Shown here in pieces: positions 22,381-35,559 of a DNA stretch of 64,000 nt (the first letter of the stretch is position 1; every line of letters starts with the position of its first letter). Source of the stretch: Mytilus edulis (taxonomy: Eukaryota > Mollusca > Bivalvia > Mytilida > Mytilidae); contig NC_092346.1 in NCBI RefSeq assembly GCF_963676685.1, positions 50,807,062 to 50,871,061 of the forward strand, in the 5' to 3' direction. The notes below the pieces were generated by a model, which was not told where the DNA came from, searched no databases, and worked only from the letters and a program-made list of their open reading frames with translations. The translations under genes and the position numbers were made by a program.

Positions 22381-24582
22381 CGAGTCTAAATTGAAAACTA
22401 CGTTCAAACCTATGATTGCGTTGGATAAAAACCGCAATTTTTATACGTGTGCATGTAAAACAAATTTCGTTGTAGAAGGGTCTAAATACAGCACAAACAA
22501 CATTTTCCAAAAGACCAAAAAAGTGAAGAAGTATATTTAAACAAAACGCATTTGACTAACAGGTCGAACAACTGATGTTCGTTAACCGGCCTGCTGACTG
22601 TCATTGGCGATTGCCAAATAAAATTGATCACAAGATGTAACAAAATGGATCTTAATATAAATTTAATACTAGACAGAAAGCATTTAACTTGTGGCCACGA
22701 TGTTATACCACAAACATAAGGTGTTAATATTTTTTTTATTTTTTTTTTTTGTACACCAGATCCGGATTCGACAATAAATGTCTCTTCAGTGATGTTAGGG
22801 ATCGAAACGGTATTTGGAAGGCCATATAAAATGTACCCTCATTTGTAGATAGACTCTTGAATTTTAAGAGTCAATATACTACGATGAACGAATCATATAA
22901 ACCGGAGGGAAAATATGATTCAAGCCCAAACGAAAAAATATAAACGAGTCTAAATTGAAAACTACGTTCAAACCTATGATTGCGTTGGATAAAAACCGCA
23001 TCCATCCCAAATGAATGGAGCCCTGTATTTTAAACTGGTATTTTAAAAAAATCTTCGAACTGTAAAGCCAGTACGGAAGGCGGAGTTACTAGAAACAAGT
23101 GGTGACAGGAAAATGAGTGACTCATTCTATGTTGTTTCCTTTATGCCCTCTGGGGAAACTGTCCTTAACTTTCTTATCCAAAATCTTTCCCGAGCGACTC
23201 TGTCGACCTTCGACCAACCCTCGTTGTGGTCTATGATTGTGATGGTAAGGTTTTTGAGATCAGCTTGTGCGTGCCCATGTGATCTCAAATGACGACTTAC
23301 GAGATGTAACAAAATGGATCTTAATATAAATTTAATACTAATCTGAAAACAATAAACGTGTGGCCAAGATGTAATTATACAACAAACATGAAGTGTCAAT
23401 ATTTTTGTACACCAGATCCGGATTTCGACAATTAATGTCTCTTCAGTGATGTTAGGGATCGAAACGGTATTAGGAAGGCCATATATAATTTACCCTCAAT
23501 TGAAGATAGACTCTTGAATTTTAAGAGTCAATATAGGATGAACGGATCATATGACCGTAAAACAAATTTCGTGGAAGAAGTGTCAAAATACAGCACAAAA
23601 TACATTTTCCAAAAGACCAAAAAAGTGAAAAAATATATTTAAACAAAACGCATTTGACTATATTAGGTCGAACAACTGGTGTTCTTTAACCCTGCTGACT
23701 ACATTGTGCGATTGCCAAATAAAATTGACCACAAGATGTACCAAATGGATCTTAATATAAGTTTAATACTAAACAGAAAACAATAAACTTGTTGCCAAGA
23801 TGTTATGCCATTGCCATTGGCGATTGCCAAATAAAATAGATCACAAGATGTAACAAAATGGATCTTAATACAAATTTAATACTAGACAGAAAGCAATTAT
23901 TTTTTGGCCACGATGTTATACCACAAACATAAGGTGTTAATATTTTGTACACCAGATCCGGATTTCGACAATAAATGTCTCTTCAGTGATGTTAGGGATC
24001 GAAACGGTATTTGGAAGGCCATATAAAATGTACCCTTATTTTTAGATAGACTCTTGAATTTTAAGAGTCAATATAGGATGAACGGATCATATAAACCGGA
24101 GGGAAAATATGATACAAGCCCAAACGAAAAAATATAAACGAGCCTAAATTGAAAACTACGTTCAAACCTATGATTGCGTTGGATAAAAACCGCATCTATC
24201 CCAATGATATCGGTATTTGGAAGGCTATATAAAATGTACCCTCATTTTTAGATAGACTCTTGAATTTTAAGAGTCAATATAGGATGAACGGATCATATAA
24301 ACCGGAGGGAAAATATGATACAAGCCCAAACGAAAAAATATAAACGAGTCTAAATTGAAAACTACGTTCAAACCTATGATTGCGTTGGATAAAAATCGCA
24401 TCCATCCCAAATGATAAGGGTATTTGGAAGGCTATATAAAATGTACCCTCATTTTTAGATAGACTCTTGAATTTTAAGAGTCAATATAGGATGAACGGAT
24501 CATATAAACCGGAGGGAAAATATGATACAAGCCCAAACGAAAAAATATAAACGAATCTAAATTGAAAACTACGTTCAAACCT
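22381..24582 (-). repeat. Left (inverted) arm of ~540 bp tandem array
   Basis: Units are recognised by the anchor CACCAGATCCGGAT at about 22755, 23411 and 23951. Three shorter ~207 bp partial units begin near 24011, 24216 and 24424. Orientation is opposite to the right arm (25370-32923). The unit at 22970-23330 carries an extra insertion related to a retroelement, also present in the right arm. No convincing ORF spans a unit. Confidence 0.9.
23130..23297 (-). pseudogene. GIY-YIG-type endonuclease C-terminal fragment (Penelope-like)
   Basis: The minus strand encodes SHGHAQADLKNLTI, then DRVARERFWIRKLRTVSPEG. The R..RE..WI.KL.T..P.G pattern is the conserved end of the GIY-YIG endonuclease found in Penelope-like retroelements. 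It is fused to satellite sequence at 23297. Only ~55 residues are present. The last codons and the 3' flank recur in the right arm at about 28470-28640 and 31620-31790. Confidence 0.5.
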
Positions 24583-25052
24583 GAATTTAGAATCATCGGT
24601 AAAAAGACTCTGTCTCCATGTTTGCCTATTCCATCGAATCCGTACCCGAGCCCAGTGAAGTCGCGCCATCCTGTGACGCTGCGTACGGATACTGAGGTTC
24701 CTTCTATAGACGACGAGCTCTTAGACCAACTTGACGCAATCGGTTACGAACTGTTTGAGCAGATATTCTGCTGTTATGTCTTCCATGGGTTTGTCGTGCA
24801 GTTTGTGACGCGTTTACAAATCGATTCCGGAGATGAATGATTCGGATGTGCCTGTCTTGACGTAACAATCGTTTGACGTGGCCTACCACTACGGGGGCGA
24901 TCATTTGTTGTGTCAGTATCTCTAAGACGAGTCTTAAGCCTCGCAATAGTCATTCTAGAGACATAAAAATGATTTGCAACCTGCACTTGAGTCATTCCTG
25001 CTGCCAACATCACAATGGCTCGTTCTCTCTCATTTTGACGTAGACGGGGCAT
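24583..25052 (-). pseudogene. Tc1/mariner transposase, N-terminal half
   Basis: The minus strand starts at MPRLRQNERERAIVMLAAG. It has a helix-turn-helix DNA-binding domain (GMTQVQVANHFYVSRMTIARL) and the GRPRQT hook between the paired-like subdomains. After a frameshift near 24850 come the second HTH (ISAQTVRNRLRQVGLRARR) and the RNase H-fold start HWARVRIRW and SLFTDDSKF, with the first catalytic Asp. At AAATTC (minus strand of 24583-24588) the transposase ends and tandem-array sequence begins. The missing half lies at 32924-33330 on the plus strand. Confidence 0.85.
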
Positions 25053-25367
25053 TGACTTACGTGTAACTTTTTCAATTTTTTAATGCGACCTTTTGTTAAC
25101 AATCGTGTTCGACACAATTAATGACCAAAAGAACACCTCGACTCAATATCTATACAGGTAAATTTTTGAAAAAAAAAATGTTATTTGTTTGAAATCAGAA
25201 TATGACGTCACGTCGTTTCCGATATTTTTATAAATGAGTAAATTTGATAGATAAATCATTCAGGTTACTACTAGTTTTAATCATGAAAATATTTGAAATT
25301 AATATATGTGATATTTTCAAATTAAAAACCAATGTAACGTTTCTTTTTCTTTTTTTTTGCCTAGTAT
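25053..25367. other. 5' flank of the split transposase
   Basis: AT-rich sequence lies between the transposase start and the right array arm. It includes a GACGTCACGTC word near 25204. I could not identify a terminal inverted repeat with confidence. Confidence 0.35.
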
Positions 25368-25671
25368 ATATTTATACTTTTTCACTTTTTTGGTCTTTTG
25401 GAAATGTTGTTTGTGCTGTATTTAGACCCTTCTAAAACGAAATATGTTTTACATGCACACGTGTAAAAATTGCGGTTTTTATCCAACGCAATCATAGGTT
25501 TGAACGTAGTTTTCAATTTAGACTTTATATTTTTTTTCGTTTTGGCTTGTATCATATTTTCCCTCCGGTCATATGATCCGTTCATCCTATATTGACTCTT
25601 AAAATTCAAGAGTCTATCTTAAAATGAGGGTAATTTATTTGGCTTTCCAAATACCGTTTCGATCTCTAACA

Positions 25672-28415
25672 TCACTGAAGAGACATTTATTGTCGAAATC
25701 CGGATCTGGTGTGGTATAACATCTTGTCCACAAGTTTATTGTTTTCTGTTTAGCATTACATTTATATTTAGATCCATTTTGTTACATTTTGTGATCAATT
25801 TTATTTGGCAATCGCCAATGGCAGTCAGCAGGGTTAAAGAACGTCAGTTGTTCGACCTGTTAGTCAAATGCGTTTTGTTTAAATATATACCTTTTCACTT
25901 TTTTGTTCTTTTGGAAAATGTTGTTTGTGCTGTAATTAGACCCTTCTACAACGAAATTTGTTTTACATGCACACGTATAAAAATTGCGGTTTTTATCCAA
26001 CGCAATCATAGGTTTGAACATAGTTTTCAATTTAGACTCGTTTATATTTTTTCGTTTGAGCTTATATCATAGTTTCCCTCCGATTTATATGCTTCGTTCA
26101 TCCTATATTGACCCTTAAAATTCAAGAATCTATCTTAAATTGAGGGTAAATTATATGGCCTTCCAAATACCGTTTCGATCCTTAACATCACTGAAGAGAC
26201 ATTTATTGTCGAAATCCGGATCTGGTGTACAAAAAAAAATAGTGACACCTTATGTTTGTGGTATAACATCGTGGCCACAAGTTGATTGCTTACTGTCTAG
26301 TATTAAATTTATATTAAGATCCATTTTGTTACATCTTGTAATCAATTTTATTTGGCAATCGCGAATGACAGTCAGCATGGTTAAAGAACGTCAGTTGTTC
26401 GACCTGTTAGTCAAATGCGTTTTGTTTAAATATACTTCTTCACTTTTTTGGTTATTTGGAAAATGTTGGTTGTGCTGTATTTAGACCCTTCTACAACGAA
26501 ATTTGTTTTACATGCACACGTAAAACAAATTGCGGTTTTTATCCATCGCAATCATAGGTTTGAGCGTAGTTATCAATTTAGACTCGTTTATATTTTTTCG
26601 TTTGGGCTTGTATCATATTTTCCCTCCGGTTTAAATGATCCGTTCATCCTATATTGACTCTTAAAATTCAAGAGTCTATCTAAAAATGAGGGTACATTTT
26701 GTACGGCCTTCCAAATACCGTTTCGATCCCTAGCATCACTGAAGAGACATTTATTGTCGAAATCCGGATCTGGTGTACAAAAAAAAAAAAAAATATTAAC
26801 ACCTTATGTTTGTGGTATAACATCGTGGCCACAAGTTAATTGCTTTCTGTCTAGTATTAAATTTATATTAAGATCCATTTTGTTACATCTTGTGATCAAT
26901 TTTATTTGGCAATCGCCAATTGCAGTCAGCAGGGTTAACGAACATCAGTTGTTCGACCTGTTAGTCAAATGCGTTTTGTTTAAATATACTTCTTCACTTT
27001 TTTGGTCTTTTGGAAAATTTTGTTTGTGCGTTATTTAGACCCTTCTACAACGAAATTTGTTTTACATGCTCACGTATAAAAATGACGGTTTTTATCCAAC
27101 GCAATCATAGGTTTGAACATAGTTTTCAATTTAGACTCGTTTATATTTTTTCGTTTGGGCTTGTATTATATTTTCCCTCCGGTTTATATGCTTCGTTCAT
27201 CCTATATTGACTCTTAAAATTCAAGAATCTATCTTAAATTGAGGGTAAATTATATGGCCTTCCAAATACCGTTTCGATCCCTAACATCACTGAAGAGACA
27301 TTTATTGTCGAAATCCGGATCTGGTGTACAAAAAAAAATAGTGACACCTTATGTTTGTGGTATAACATCGTGGCCACAAGTTGATTGCCTACTGTCTAGT
27401 ATTAAATTTATATTAAGATCCATTTTGTTACATCTTGTGATCAATTTTATTTGGCAATCGCCAATGACAGTCAGCAGGGTTAAAGAACATCAGTTGTTCG
27501 ACCTGTTAGTCAAATGCGTTTTGTTCAAATAAACTTCTTCACTTTTTTGGTCTTTTGGAAAATGTTGTTTGTGCTGTATTTAGACCCTTCTACAACGAAA
27601 TCTGTTTTACATGCACACGTAAAAAAATTGCGGTTTTTATCCAACGAAATCATAGGTTTGAACGTAGTTTTCAATTTAGACTCGTTTTTATTTTTTCGTT
27701 TGGGCTTGTATCATATTTTCCCTCCGGTTTATATGATCCGTTCATCCTATATTGACTCTTAAAATTCAAGAGTCTATCTAAAAATGAGGGTACATTTTAT
27801 ATGGCCTTCCAAATACCGTTTTGATCCCTAACATCACTGAAGAGACATTTATTGTCGAAATCCGGATCTGGTGTACAAAATATTAACACCTTATGTTTGT
27901 GGTATAACATCGTGGCCAAAAATAATTGCTTTCTGTCTAGTATTAAATTTGTATTAAGATCCATTTTGTTACATCTTGTGATCAATTTTATTTGGCAATC
28001 GCCAATGGCAATGGCATAACATCTTGGCCACAAGTTTATTGTTTTCTGTTTAGTATTAAATTTATATTAAGATGCATTTTGTTACATCTTGTGGTCAATT
28101 TTATTTGGCAATCGCACAATGTAGTCAGCAGGGTTAAAGAACACCAGTTGCTCGACCTGTTTTAGTCAAATGCGTTTTGTTTAAATATACTTTTTCACTT
28201 TTTTGGTCTTTTGGAAAATGTATTTTGTGCTGTATTTAAACACTTCTACAACGAAATTTGTTTTACGGTCATATGATCCGTTCATCCTATATTGACTCTT
28301 AAAATTCAAGAGTCTATCTTCAATTGAGGGTAAATTATATATGACCTTCCTAATACCGTTTCGATCCCTGACATTACTGAAGAGACATTTATTGTCGAAA
28401 TCCGGATCTTGTGTA

Positions 28416-28460
<45 letters not shown>

Positions 28461-28835
28461 ATAAATATTAACACCCCAGAGGGCATAAATGAAAAAAACA
28501 TAGAATGAGTCACTCATTTTCCTGTCACCACTTGTTTCCAGTAACTCCGGCTTCCGTACTGGCTTTACAGTTCGAAGATTTTTTTAAATTACCAGTTTAA
28601 ATTACAGGGCTCCATTCATTTGGGGTGGATGCGGTTTTTATCCAACTCAATCATAGGTTTGAACGTAGTTTTCAATTTAGACTCGTTTATATTTTTTCGT
28701 TTGGGCTTGTATCATATTTTCCCTCCGGTTTATATGATCCGTTCACCCTATATTGACTCTTAAAATTCAAGAGTCTATCTAAAAATGAGGGTACATTTTA
28801 TATGGCCTTCCAAATACCGTTTCGATCCCTAACAT
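25672..28835 (+). repeat. 3.16 kb higher-order repeat, copy 1
   Basis: Six successive array units match the next 3.16 kb almost perfectly at a constant offset of 3163-3164. Boundaries are approximate: upstream of about 25670 the match to 28835 weakens to ordinary unit-to-unit similarity. Confidence 0.85.
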
Positions 28836-31800
28836 CACTGAAGAGACATTTATTGTCGAAATCCGGATCTGGTGTGGTATAACATCTTGTCCACAAGTTT
28901 ATTGTTTTCTGTTTAGCATTACATTTATATTTAGATCCATTTTGTTACATTTTGTGATCAATTTTATTTGGCAATCGCCAATGGCAGTCAGCAGGGTTAA
29001 AGAACGTCAGTTGTTCGACCTGTTAGTCAAATGCGTTTTGTTTAAATATATACCTTTTCACTTTTTTGTTCTTTTGGAAAATGTTGTTTGTGCTGTAATT
29101 AGACCCTTCTACAACGAAATTTGTTTTACATGCACACGTATAAAAATTGCGGTTTTTATCCAACGCAATCATAGGTTTGAACATAGTTTTCAATTTAGAC
29201 TCGTTTATATTTTTTCGTTTGAGCTTATATCATAGTTTCCCTCCGGTTTATATGCTTCGTTCATCCTATATTGACCCTTAAAATTCAAGAATCTATCTTA
29301 AATTGAGGGTAAATTATATGGCCTTCCAAATACCGTTTCGATCCTTAACATCACTGAAGAGACATTTATTGTCGAAATCCGGATCTGGTGTACAAAAAAA
29401 AATAGTGACACCTTATGTTTGTGGTATAACATCGTGGCCACAAGTTGATTGCTTACTGTCTAGTATTAAATTTATATTAAGATCCATTTTGTTACATCTT
29501 GTAATCAATTTTATTTGGCAATCGCGAATGACAGTCAGCATGGTTAAAGAACGTCAGTTGTTCGACCTGTTAGTCAAATGCGTTTTGTTTAAATATACTT
29601 CTTCACTTTTTTGGTTATTTGGAAAATGTTGGTTGTGCTGTATTTAGACCCTTCTACAACGAAATTTGTTTTACATGCACACGTAAAACAAATTGCGGTT
29701 TTTATCCATCGCAATCATAGGTTTGAACGTAGTTATCAATTTAGACTCGTTTACATTTTTTCGTTTGGGCTTGTATCATATTTTCCCTCCGGTTTAAATG
29801 ATCCGTTCATCCTATATTGACTCTTAAAATTCAAGAGTCTATCTAAAAATGAGGGTACATTTTGTACGGCCTTCCAAATACCGTTTCGATCCCTAGCATC
29901 ACTGAAGAGACATTTATTGTCGAAATCCGGATCTGGTGTACAAAAAAAATAAAAAAATATTAACACCTTATGTTTGTGGTATAACATCGTGGCCACAAGT
30001 TAATTGCTTTCTGTCTAGTATTAAATTTATATTAAGATCCATTTTGTTACATCTTGTGATCAATTTTATTTGGCAATCGCCAATTGCAGTCAGCAGGGTT
30101 AACGAACATCAGTTGTTCGACCTGTTAGTCAAATGCGTTTTGTTTAAATATACTTCTTCACTTTTTTGGTCTTTTGGAAAATTTTGTTTGTGCGTTATTT
30201 AGACCCTTCTACAACGAAATTTGTTTTACATGCTCACGTATAAAAATGACGGTTTTTATCCAACGCAATCATAGGTTTGAACATAGTTTTCAATTTAGAC
30301 TCGTTTATATTTTTTCGTTTGGGCTTGTATTATATTTTCCCTCCGGTTTATATGCTTCGTTCATCCTATATTGACTCTTAAAATTCAAGAATCTATCTTA
30401 AATTGAGGGTAAATTATATGGCCTTCCAAATACCGTTTCGATCCCTAACATCACTGAAGAGACATTTATTGTCGAAATCCGGATCTGGTGTACAAAAAAA
30501 AATAGTGACACCTTATGTTTGTGGTATAACATCGTGGCCACAAGTTGATTGCCTACTGTCTAGTATTAAATTTATATTAAGATCCATTTTGTTACATCTT
30601 GTGATCAATTTTATTTGGCAATCGCCAATGACAGTCAGCAGGGTTAAAGAACATCAGTTGTTCGACCTGTTAGTCAAATGCGTTTTGTTTAAATAAACTT
30701 CTTCACTTTTTTGGTCTTTTGGAAAATGTTGTTTGTGCTGTATTTAGACCCTTCTACAACGAAATCTGTTTTACATGCACACGTAAAAAAATTGCGGTTT
30801 TAATCCAACGAAATCATAGGTTTGAACGTAGTTTTCAATTTAGACTCGTTTTTATTTTTTCGTTTGGGCTTGTATCATATTTTCCCTCCGGTTTATATGA
30901 TCCGTTCATCCTATATTGACTCTTAAAATTCAAGAGTCTATCTAAAAATGAGGGTACATTTTATATGGCCTTCCAAATACCGTTTTGATCCCTAACATCA
31001 CTGAAGAGACATTTATTGTCGAAATCCGGATCTGGTGTACAAAATATTAACACCTTATGTTTGTGGTATAACATCGTGGCCAAAAATAATTGCTTTCTGT
31101 CTAGTATTAAATTTGTATTAAGATCCATTTTGTTACATCTTGTGATCAATTTTATTTGGCAATCGCCAATGGCAATGGCATAACATCTTGGCCACAAGTT
31201 TATTGTTTTCTGTTTAGTATTAAATTTATATTAAGATGCATTTTGTTACATCTTGTGGTCAATTTTATTTGGCAATCGCACAATGTAGTCAGCAGGGTTA
31301 AAGAACACCAGTTGTTCGACCTGTTTTAGTCAAATGCGTTTTGTTTAAATATACTTTTTCACTTTTTTGGTCTTTTGGAAAATGTATTTTGTGCTGTATT
31401 TAAACACTTCTACAACGAAATTTGTTTTACGGTCATATGATCCGTTCATCCTATATTGACTCTTAAAATTCAAGAGTCTATCTTCAATTGAGGGTAAATT
31501 ATATATGACCTTCCTAATACCGTTTCGATCCCTGACATTACTGAAGAGACATTTATTGTCGAAATCCGGATCTTGTGTACAAAAAAAAAACAAAAAAAAA
31601 ACAAAAAAAACAACATATTAACACCCCAGAGGGCATAAATGAAAAAAACATAGAATGAGTCACTCATTTTCCTGTCACCACTTGTTTCCAGTAACTCCGG
31701 CATCCGTACTGGCTTTACAGTTCGAAGATTTTTTTAAAATACCAGTTTAAATTACAGGGCTCCATTCATTTGGGATGGATGCGGTTTTTATCCAACTCAA

Positions 31801-32000
31801 TCATAGGTTTGAACGTAGTTTTCAATTTAGACTCGTTTATATTTTTTCGTTTGGGCTTGTATCATATTTTCCCTCCGGTTTATATGATCCGTTCACCCTA
31901 TATTGACTCTTAAAATTCAAGAGTCTATCTAAAAATGAGGGTACATTTTATATGGCCTTCCAAATACCGTTTCGATCCCTAACATCAATGAAGAGACATT
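28836..32000 (+). repeat. 3.16 kb higher-order repeat, copy 2
   Basis: This is the near-identical second copy of 25672-28835. Visible differences are the poly-A tracts (interrupted by C near 31580-31612, pure A in copy 1) and scattered substitutions. Confidence 0.85.
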
Positions 32001-32026
32001 TGTTGTCGAAATCCGGATCTGGTGTA

Positions 32027-32062
<36 letters not shown>

Positions 32063-32923
32063 TTACACCTTATGTTTGTGGCATAACATCGTGGCCACAA
32101 GTTAATTGCTTTCTGTCTAGTATTAAAGTTATATTAAGATCCATTTTGTTACATCTTGTGATCAATTTTATTTGGCAATCGCCAATTGCAGTCAGCAGGG
32201 TTAACGAACATCAGTTGTTCGACCTGTTAGTCGAATGCGTTTTGTATAAATATACTTCTTCAATTTTTTGGTCTTTGGGAAAATGTTGTTTGTGCTGTAT
32301 TTAGACCCTTCTTCTACAACGAAATTTGTTTTACATGCACACGTATAAAAAATGCGGTTTTTATCCAACACAATCATAGGTTTGAACATAGTTTTCAATT
32401 TCGACTCGTTTATATTTTTTCGTTTGGGCTTGTATCATATTTTCCCTCCGGTTTATATGCTTCGTTCATCCTTTATTGACTCTTAAAATTCAAGAGTCTA
32501 TCTTAAATTGAGGGTAAATTATATGGCCTTCCAAATACCGTTTCGATCCCTAACATCACTGAAGAGACATTTATTGTCGAAATCCGGATCTGGTGTACAA
32601 AATATTAACACCTTATGTTTGTGGCATAACATCTTGGCCACAAAGTTATTGTTTTCTGTTTAGTATTAAATTTATATTAAGATCCATTTTGTTACATCTT
32701 GTGATCAATTTTATTTGGCAATCGCCAATGACAGTCAGCAGGGTTAAAGAACAGCAGTTGTTCGACCTGTTAGTCAAATGCGTTTTGTTTAAATAAACTT
32801 CTTCACTTTTTTGGTCTTTTGGAAAATGTTGTTTGTGTTGTATTTAGACCCTTCTACAACGAAATTTGTTTTACATGCACACGTAAAAAAATTGCGGTTT
32901 TTATCCAACGCAATCATAGGTTT

Positions 32924-33330
32924 AAATTCAACTTGAAATTTAGCGACGGCAGAGCTATAGGGTCGCAATGAACAATTTTCTGATTCGTGCGTGCGGTTTG
33001 GTGGTTGCGGAATCATGGTATGGGGCGGAATAACTTACCAGGAACGCCCCGAGCTCAAAATCATCGTTTGTAACCTTAATGCAACAAAGTATACAGTATA
33101 GGGACGAAATTATTTCTCAGTCCAGTTGTTCTCCCGTTTCTCCGAAGACATCGTTTCAACCACGTTTTTCAGCAGGACAACGCCCATTGTCACGTGGCAC
33201 ACATTTCGATGACCCTTTTTGGAGAATAACCGTATTCGTGTGTTGCCAATTGAACATCTTTGGGACGAACTTGGACGACGTATCAGAAATAGCCTTAATC
33301 CACCGGAAACGCTCGCACTAAAATGCAGAG
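32924..33330 (+). pseudogene. Tc1/mariner transposase, C-terminal half
   Basis: Right after the array, AAATTCAACTTGAAATTT resumes the transposase. It has SDGRAIG, then NHGMGRNN in a shifted frame, VFQQDNAHCHVAHIS with the second catalytic Asp, and VLPIEHLWDELGRRIRNSLNPPE with the third acidic residue. Compared with the family, a short in-frame block expected between VLP and IEH (a WPAxSPDLS-type segment) is missing. There are several stops and frameshifts. Together with 24583-25052 it makes one near-complete transposase cut in two. Confidence 0.8.
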
Positions 33331-33379
33331 GGGTTAAACAAGTGTTTTTTAAATCCCAACCCTCCTCCTATATCTCTAG

Positions 33380-33615
33380 CCAATGAAGGGGGTCTCATTG
33401 GGGGTCCCGATCCCGGATTCCGCTTACTGTTTTGTCAGATTCCCGTATCCCGCTTACACTATGTATGTAAGCAATTCTCATTTTTTTGTCATTTCCCGGG
33501 TCCCGCAAGACCTCATTTCCCGTTTTCACGACACAATAATTTGACTTTCACGTGTCACGCTTACAAAAAATCGGCAATCCCGCGTCACGCTTAGACCCCA
33601 ATGAGACCCACAATG
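33380..33615. repeat. CCCG-rich dispersed repeat
   Basis: Interrupted units of the type ATTCCCG, CCCGCTTAC and TCCCG recur for about 230 bp, bracketed by inverted GGGTCTCATTG (near 33390) and CAATGAGACCC (near 33598). This inverted bracket suggests a small element. It is related in style to 2216-2395 and 40910-41090. Confidence 0.55.
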
Positions 33616-34701
33616 AAGGAGAAACAAACACACAACAATACGCACAGTAAAAATCGGTTGTTTAACGAAGTCTGAGTCCGATGTCAGAATAGGTAACAAA
33701 ACAAACAAAACAAAAATTGAAAAATGACAACATTACATAAATTAACAAAGGACTACAGTAACTAACAATTACTGACATGCCAGCTCCAGACCTCAATGTA
33801 ACTGTTTGAAAGATTATGTCTTCATTATATGAAATAGCTAGCACAATCCCCCATTATGGGTTTAGTATCATACCATCATAAAATATATGGGAGGAACATA
33901 AACCGTATCATACCAGCAACTGGTTTAAAAATAAATGAGTTTATGTCTAATGCAAAGACTGTGCAAGTGAATCAATATTGAAGCCAAAAAAATGACATTT
34001 TTATGCTGGCAACAGTATTCCTTCTTCATAAGTTTGCTTTAACGTTTTGTTAGCTTTTGATGTAAATGCTGACATTTTTGTGCTTTGTAAAGAATATTAC
34101 CAAAAAAGATTGGATGGGAAATACCTTAATGTATAAGATGTCTATGTTGAAGTGAATTTCTTATAATGTGATAAAACTGCCCATAAATACAAGGCAAGAA
34201 TAACTGAATCAACTCAGGCAAATGCAAATTTAAAAGAATGACTATGAGGACCTGTGTACTAATGAATACCTGTATACTAGAGTCTTTATCCATGTACATG
34301 TAAGAAGAAACAAACATTTAGTATAACAGCAGCAACCACTCTCTATCTCATCTTGGGTTTGAACCAGGTTGCCCAAAAGAGAAATTATTTTCATTTGAGG
34401 TCTAGATGTCCTGAAACTTTTATTATCATAACAAGGCCTAGATTATGCCAAGTAAACATGGTAAACGTTGCCTGTTAGGACACGTTATAATAGGATGCCA
34501 TACATTACACAAAAAACAACATGATGATGAAACAAGCTGCTTAACAACATCTTAATGTAGGTACCCTCATAGTTAAAAGAATAACATTTTTAATTAGTCC
34601 CAGTGTTCAAGTTAACTGAAGTTCTACCTGTACTATGATTTTTTTTCTCCGACTATCATTAATCATGTTAATAAATATCAACCATAATTTGGAATCAACT
34701 G
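33616..34701. other. Gene-free region
   Basis: No gene, repeat array or element boundary is seen. The short ORFs here are low-complexity. Confidence 0.5.
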
Positions 34702-34767
34702 TAGCCCTGGGCTTTCGGGTCGATCCGGCCCCACGTCGATCCGGCCCATATCACAGACAACATGAGT

Positions 34768-35060
34768 ATGTTGGCCCAACATTGGCACAACGTATATCAT
34801 TGCATTGGCCCATCGTTGTATTTTAACGTTGGCCCAACGTATAAGTGCAAAGTGGGCCTACGTTGGCCCAACATGATGGCTCCATGTTGGCCCAGCATTG
34901 TACGGTTATATGCAATACATAGAGCCAACGTTAGCCCATTGTATGAAAAACGAAATCCATGTTGGCACAACGTTGGACCAACGTAGAAATATCTTTTCTT
35001 ATGTTGGCACTATGTTGGTCCAAGGTAGGTATTTCTCATTTTTATTTTGGCAATACGTTG
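34768..35060. repeat. GTTGGCCCAACGT-type palindromic repeat array
   Basis: Irregular short units around GTTGGCCCAAC(G/A)T(T)G recur about ten times. A single related pair lies at 36990-37020 and the regular 61 bp array at 37258-37520 carries the same core. The words are self-complementary. Confidence 0.8.
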
Positions 35061-35274
35061 GTCTATTGTTTCAACCAAATTACAATGGATGCTGCATGAG
35101 GAGCTGTATATGATAAATACCCCGGAGCGCATTTGATCTTTTTTTGTATTCCAAACTGCCAAAGTTTAAGGTAGCAGTTCTGTATTTTTGTATTACCCAT
35201 TGTTGTTACTGTCCTTGTTTTTTTCATGAACTTTGCCTCTTTAATTTTATTTATTGTGTGACGCTAAGATATTT

Positions 35275-35375
35275 CTTTGGCAATGTTTGATGGATCGACC
35301 AGATAAACTCTGTGTCATTTGGTGTCTTGTAAAGAGTTGTCTCATTAGCAATCATACCACATCTTCTTTTTTCAT
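35275..35375. repeat. Dispersed bivalve repeat fragment
   Basis: It has GTGTCATTTGGTGTCTTG and TTGTCTCATTAGCAATCAT, the same family as 3010-3275. Confidence 0.6.
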
Positions 35376-35559
35376 ATCAATTTCATTTATTTCTTTAACA
35401 GAACAAATGACGTATGGCTTATGGTTAGGCGATCAAACAAATAGTTTTTTCGGAGATGTAATTTTAGTTGTATTGGTTCCAGATCCAGAATGAAAATTAA
35501 ATAATTCAGAAGATGAAACTTTATTTATTTTAAATTTAATATCATTGGTCGTCACCACT

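Larger units (their letters stand above)
25368..32923 (+). repeat. Right arm of ~540 bp tandem array, 14 units
   Basis: The anchor CGGATCTGGTG (or CGGATCTTGTG) occurs at about 25701, 26217, 26764, 27316, 27863, 28403, 28863, 29380, 29928, 30480, 31027, 31567, 32013 and 32584, giving 14 units of 445-574 bp. Poly-A tracts of very different length follow many anchors, with about 40 A near 28419 and 28 near 32031. Recurrent 60-114 codon ORFs in the units share sequence because the DNA is repeated. They contain stops in other units and are not called as genes. Confidence 0.93.

Noticed and set aside
25779..32796. Many similar ORFs of 60-114 codons in the satellite
   Set aside because: They repeat because the DNA repeats, are broken in other units and lack domain motifs or codon bias.
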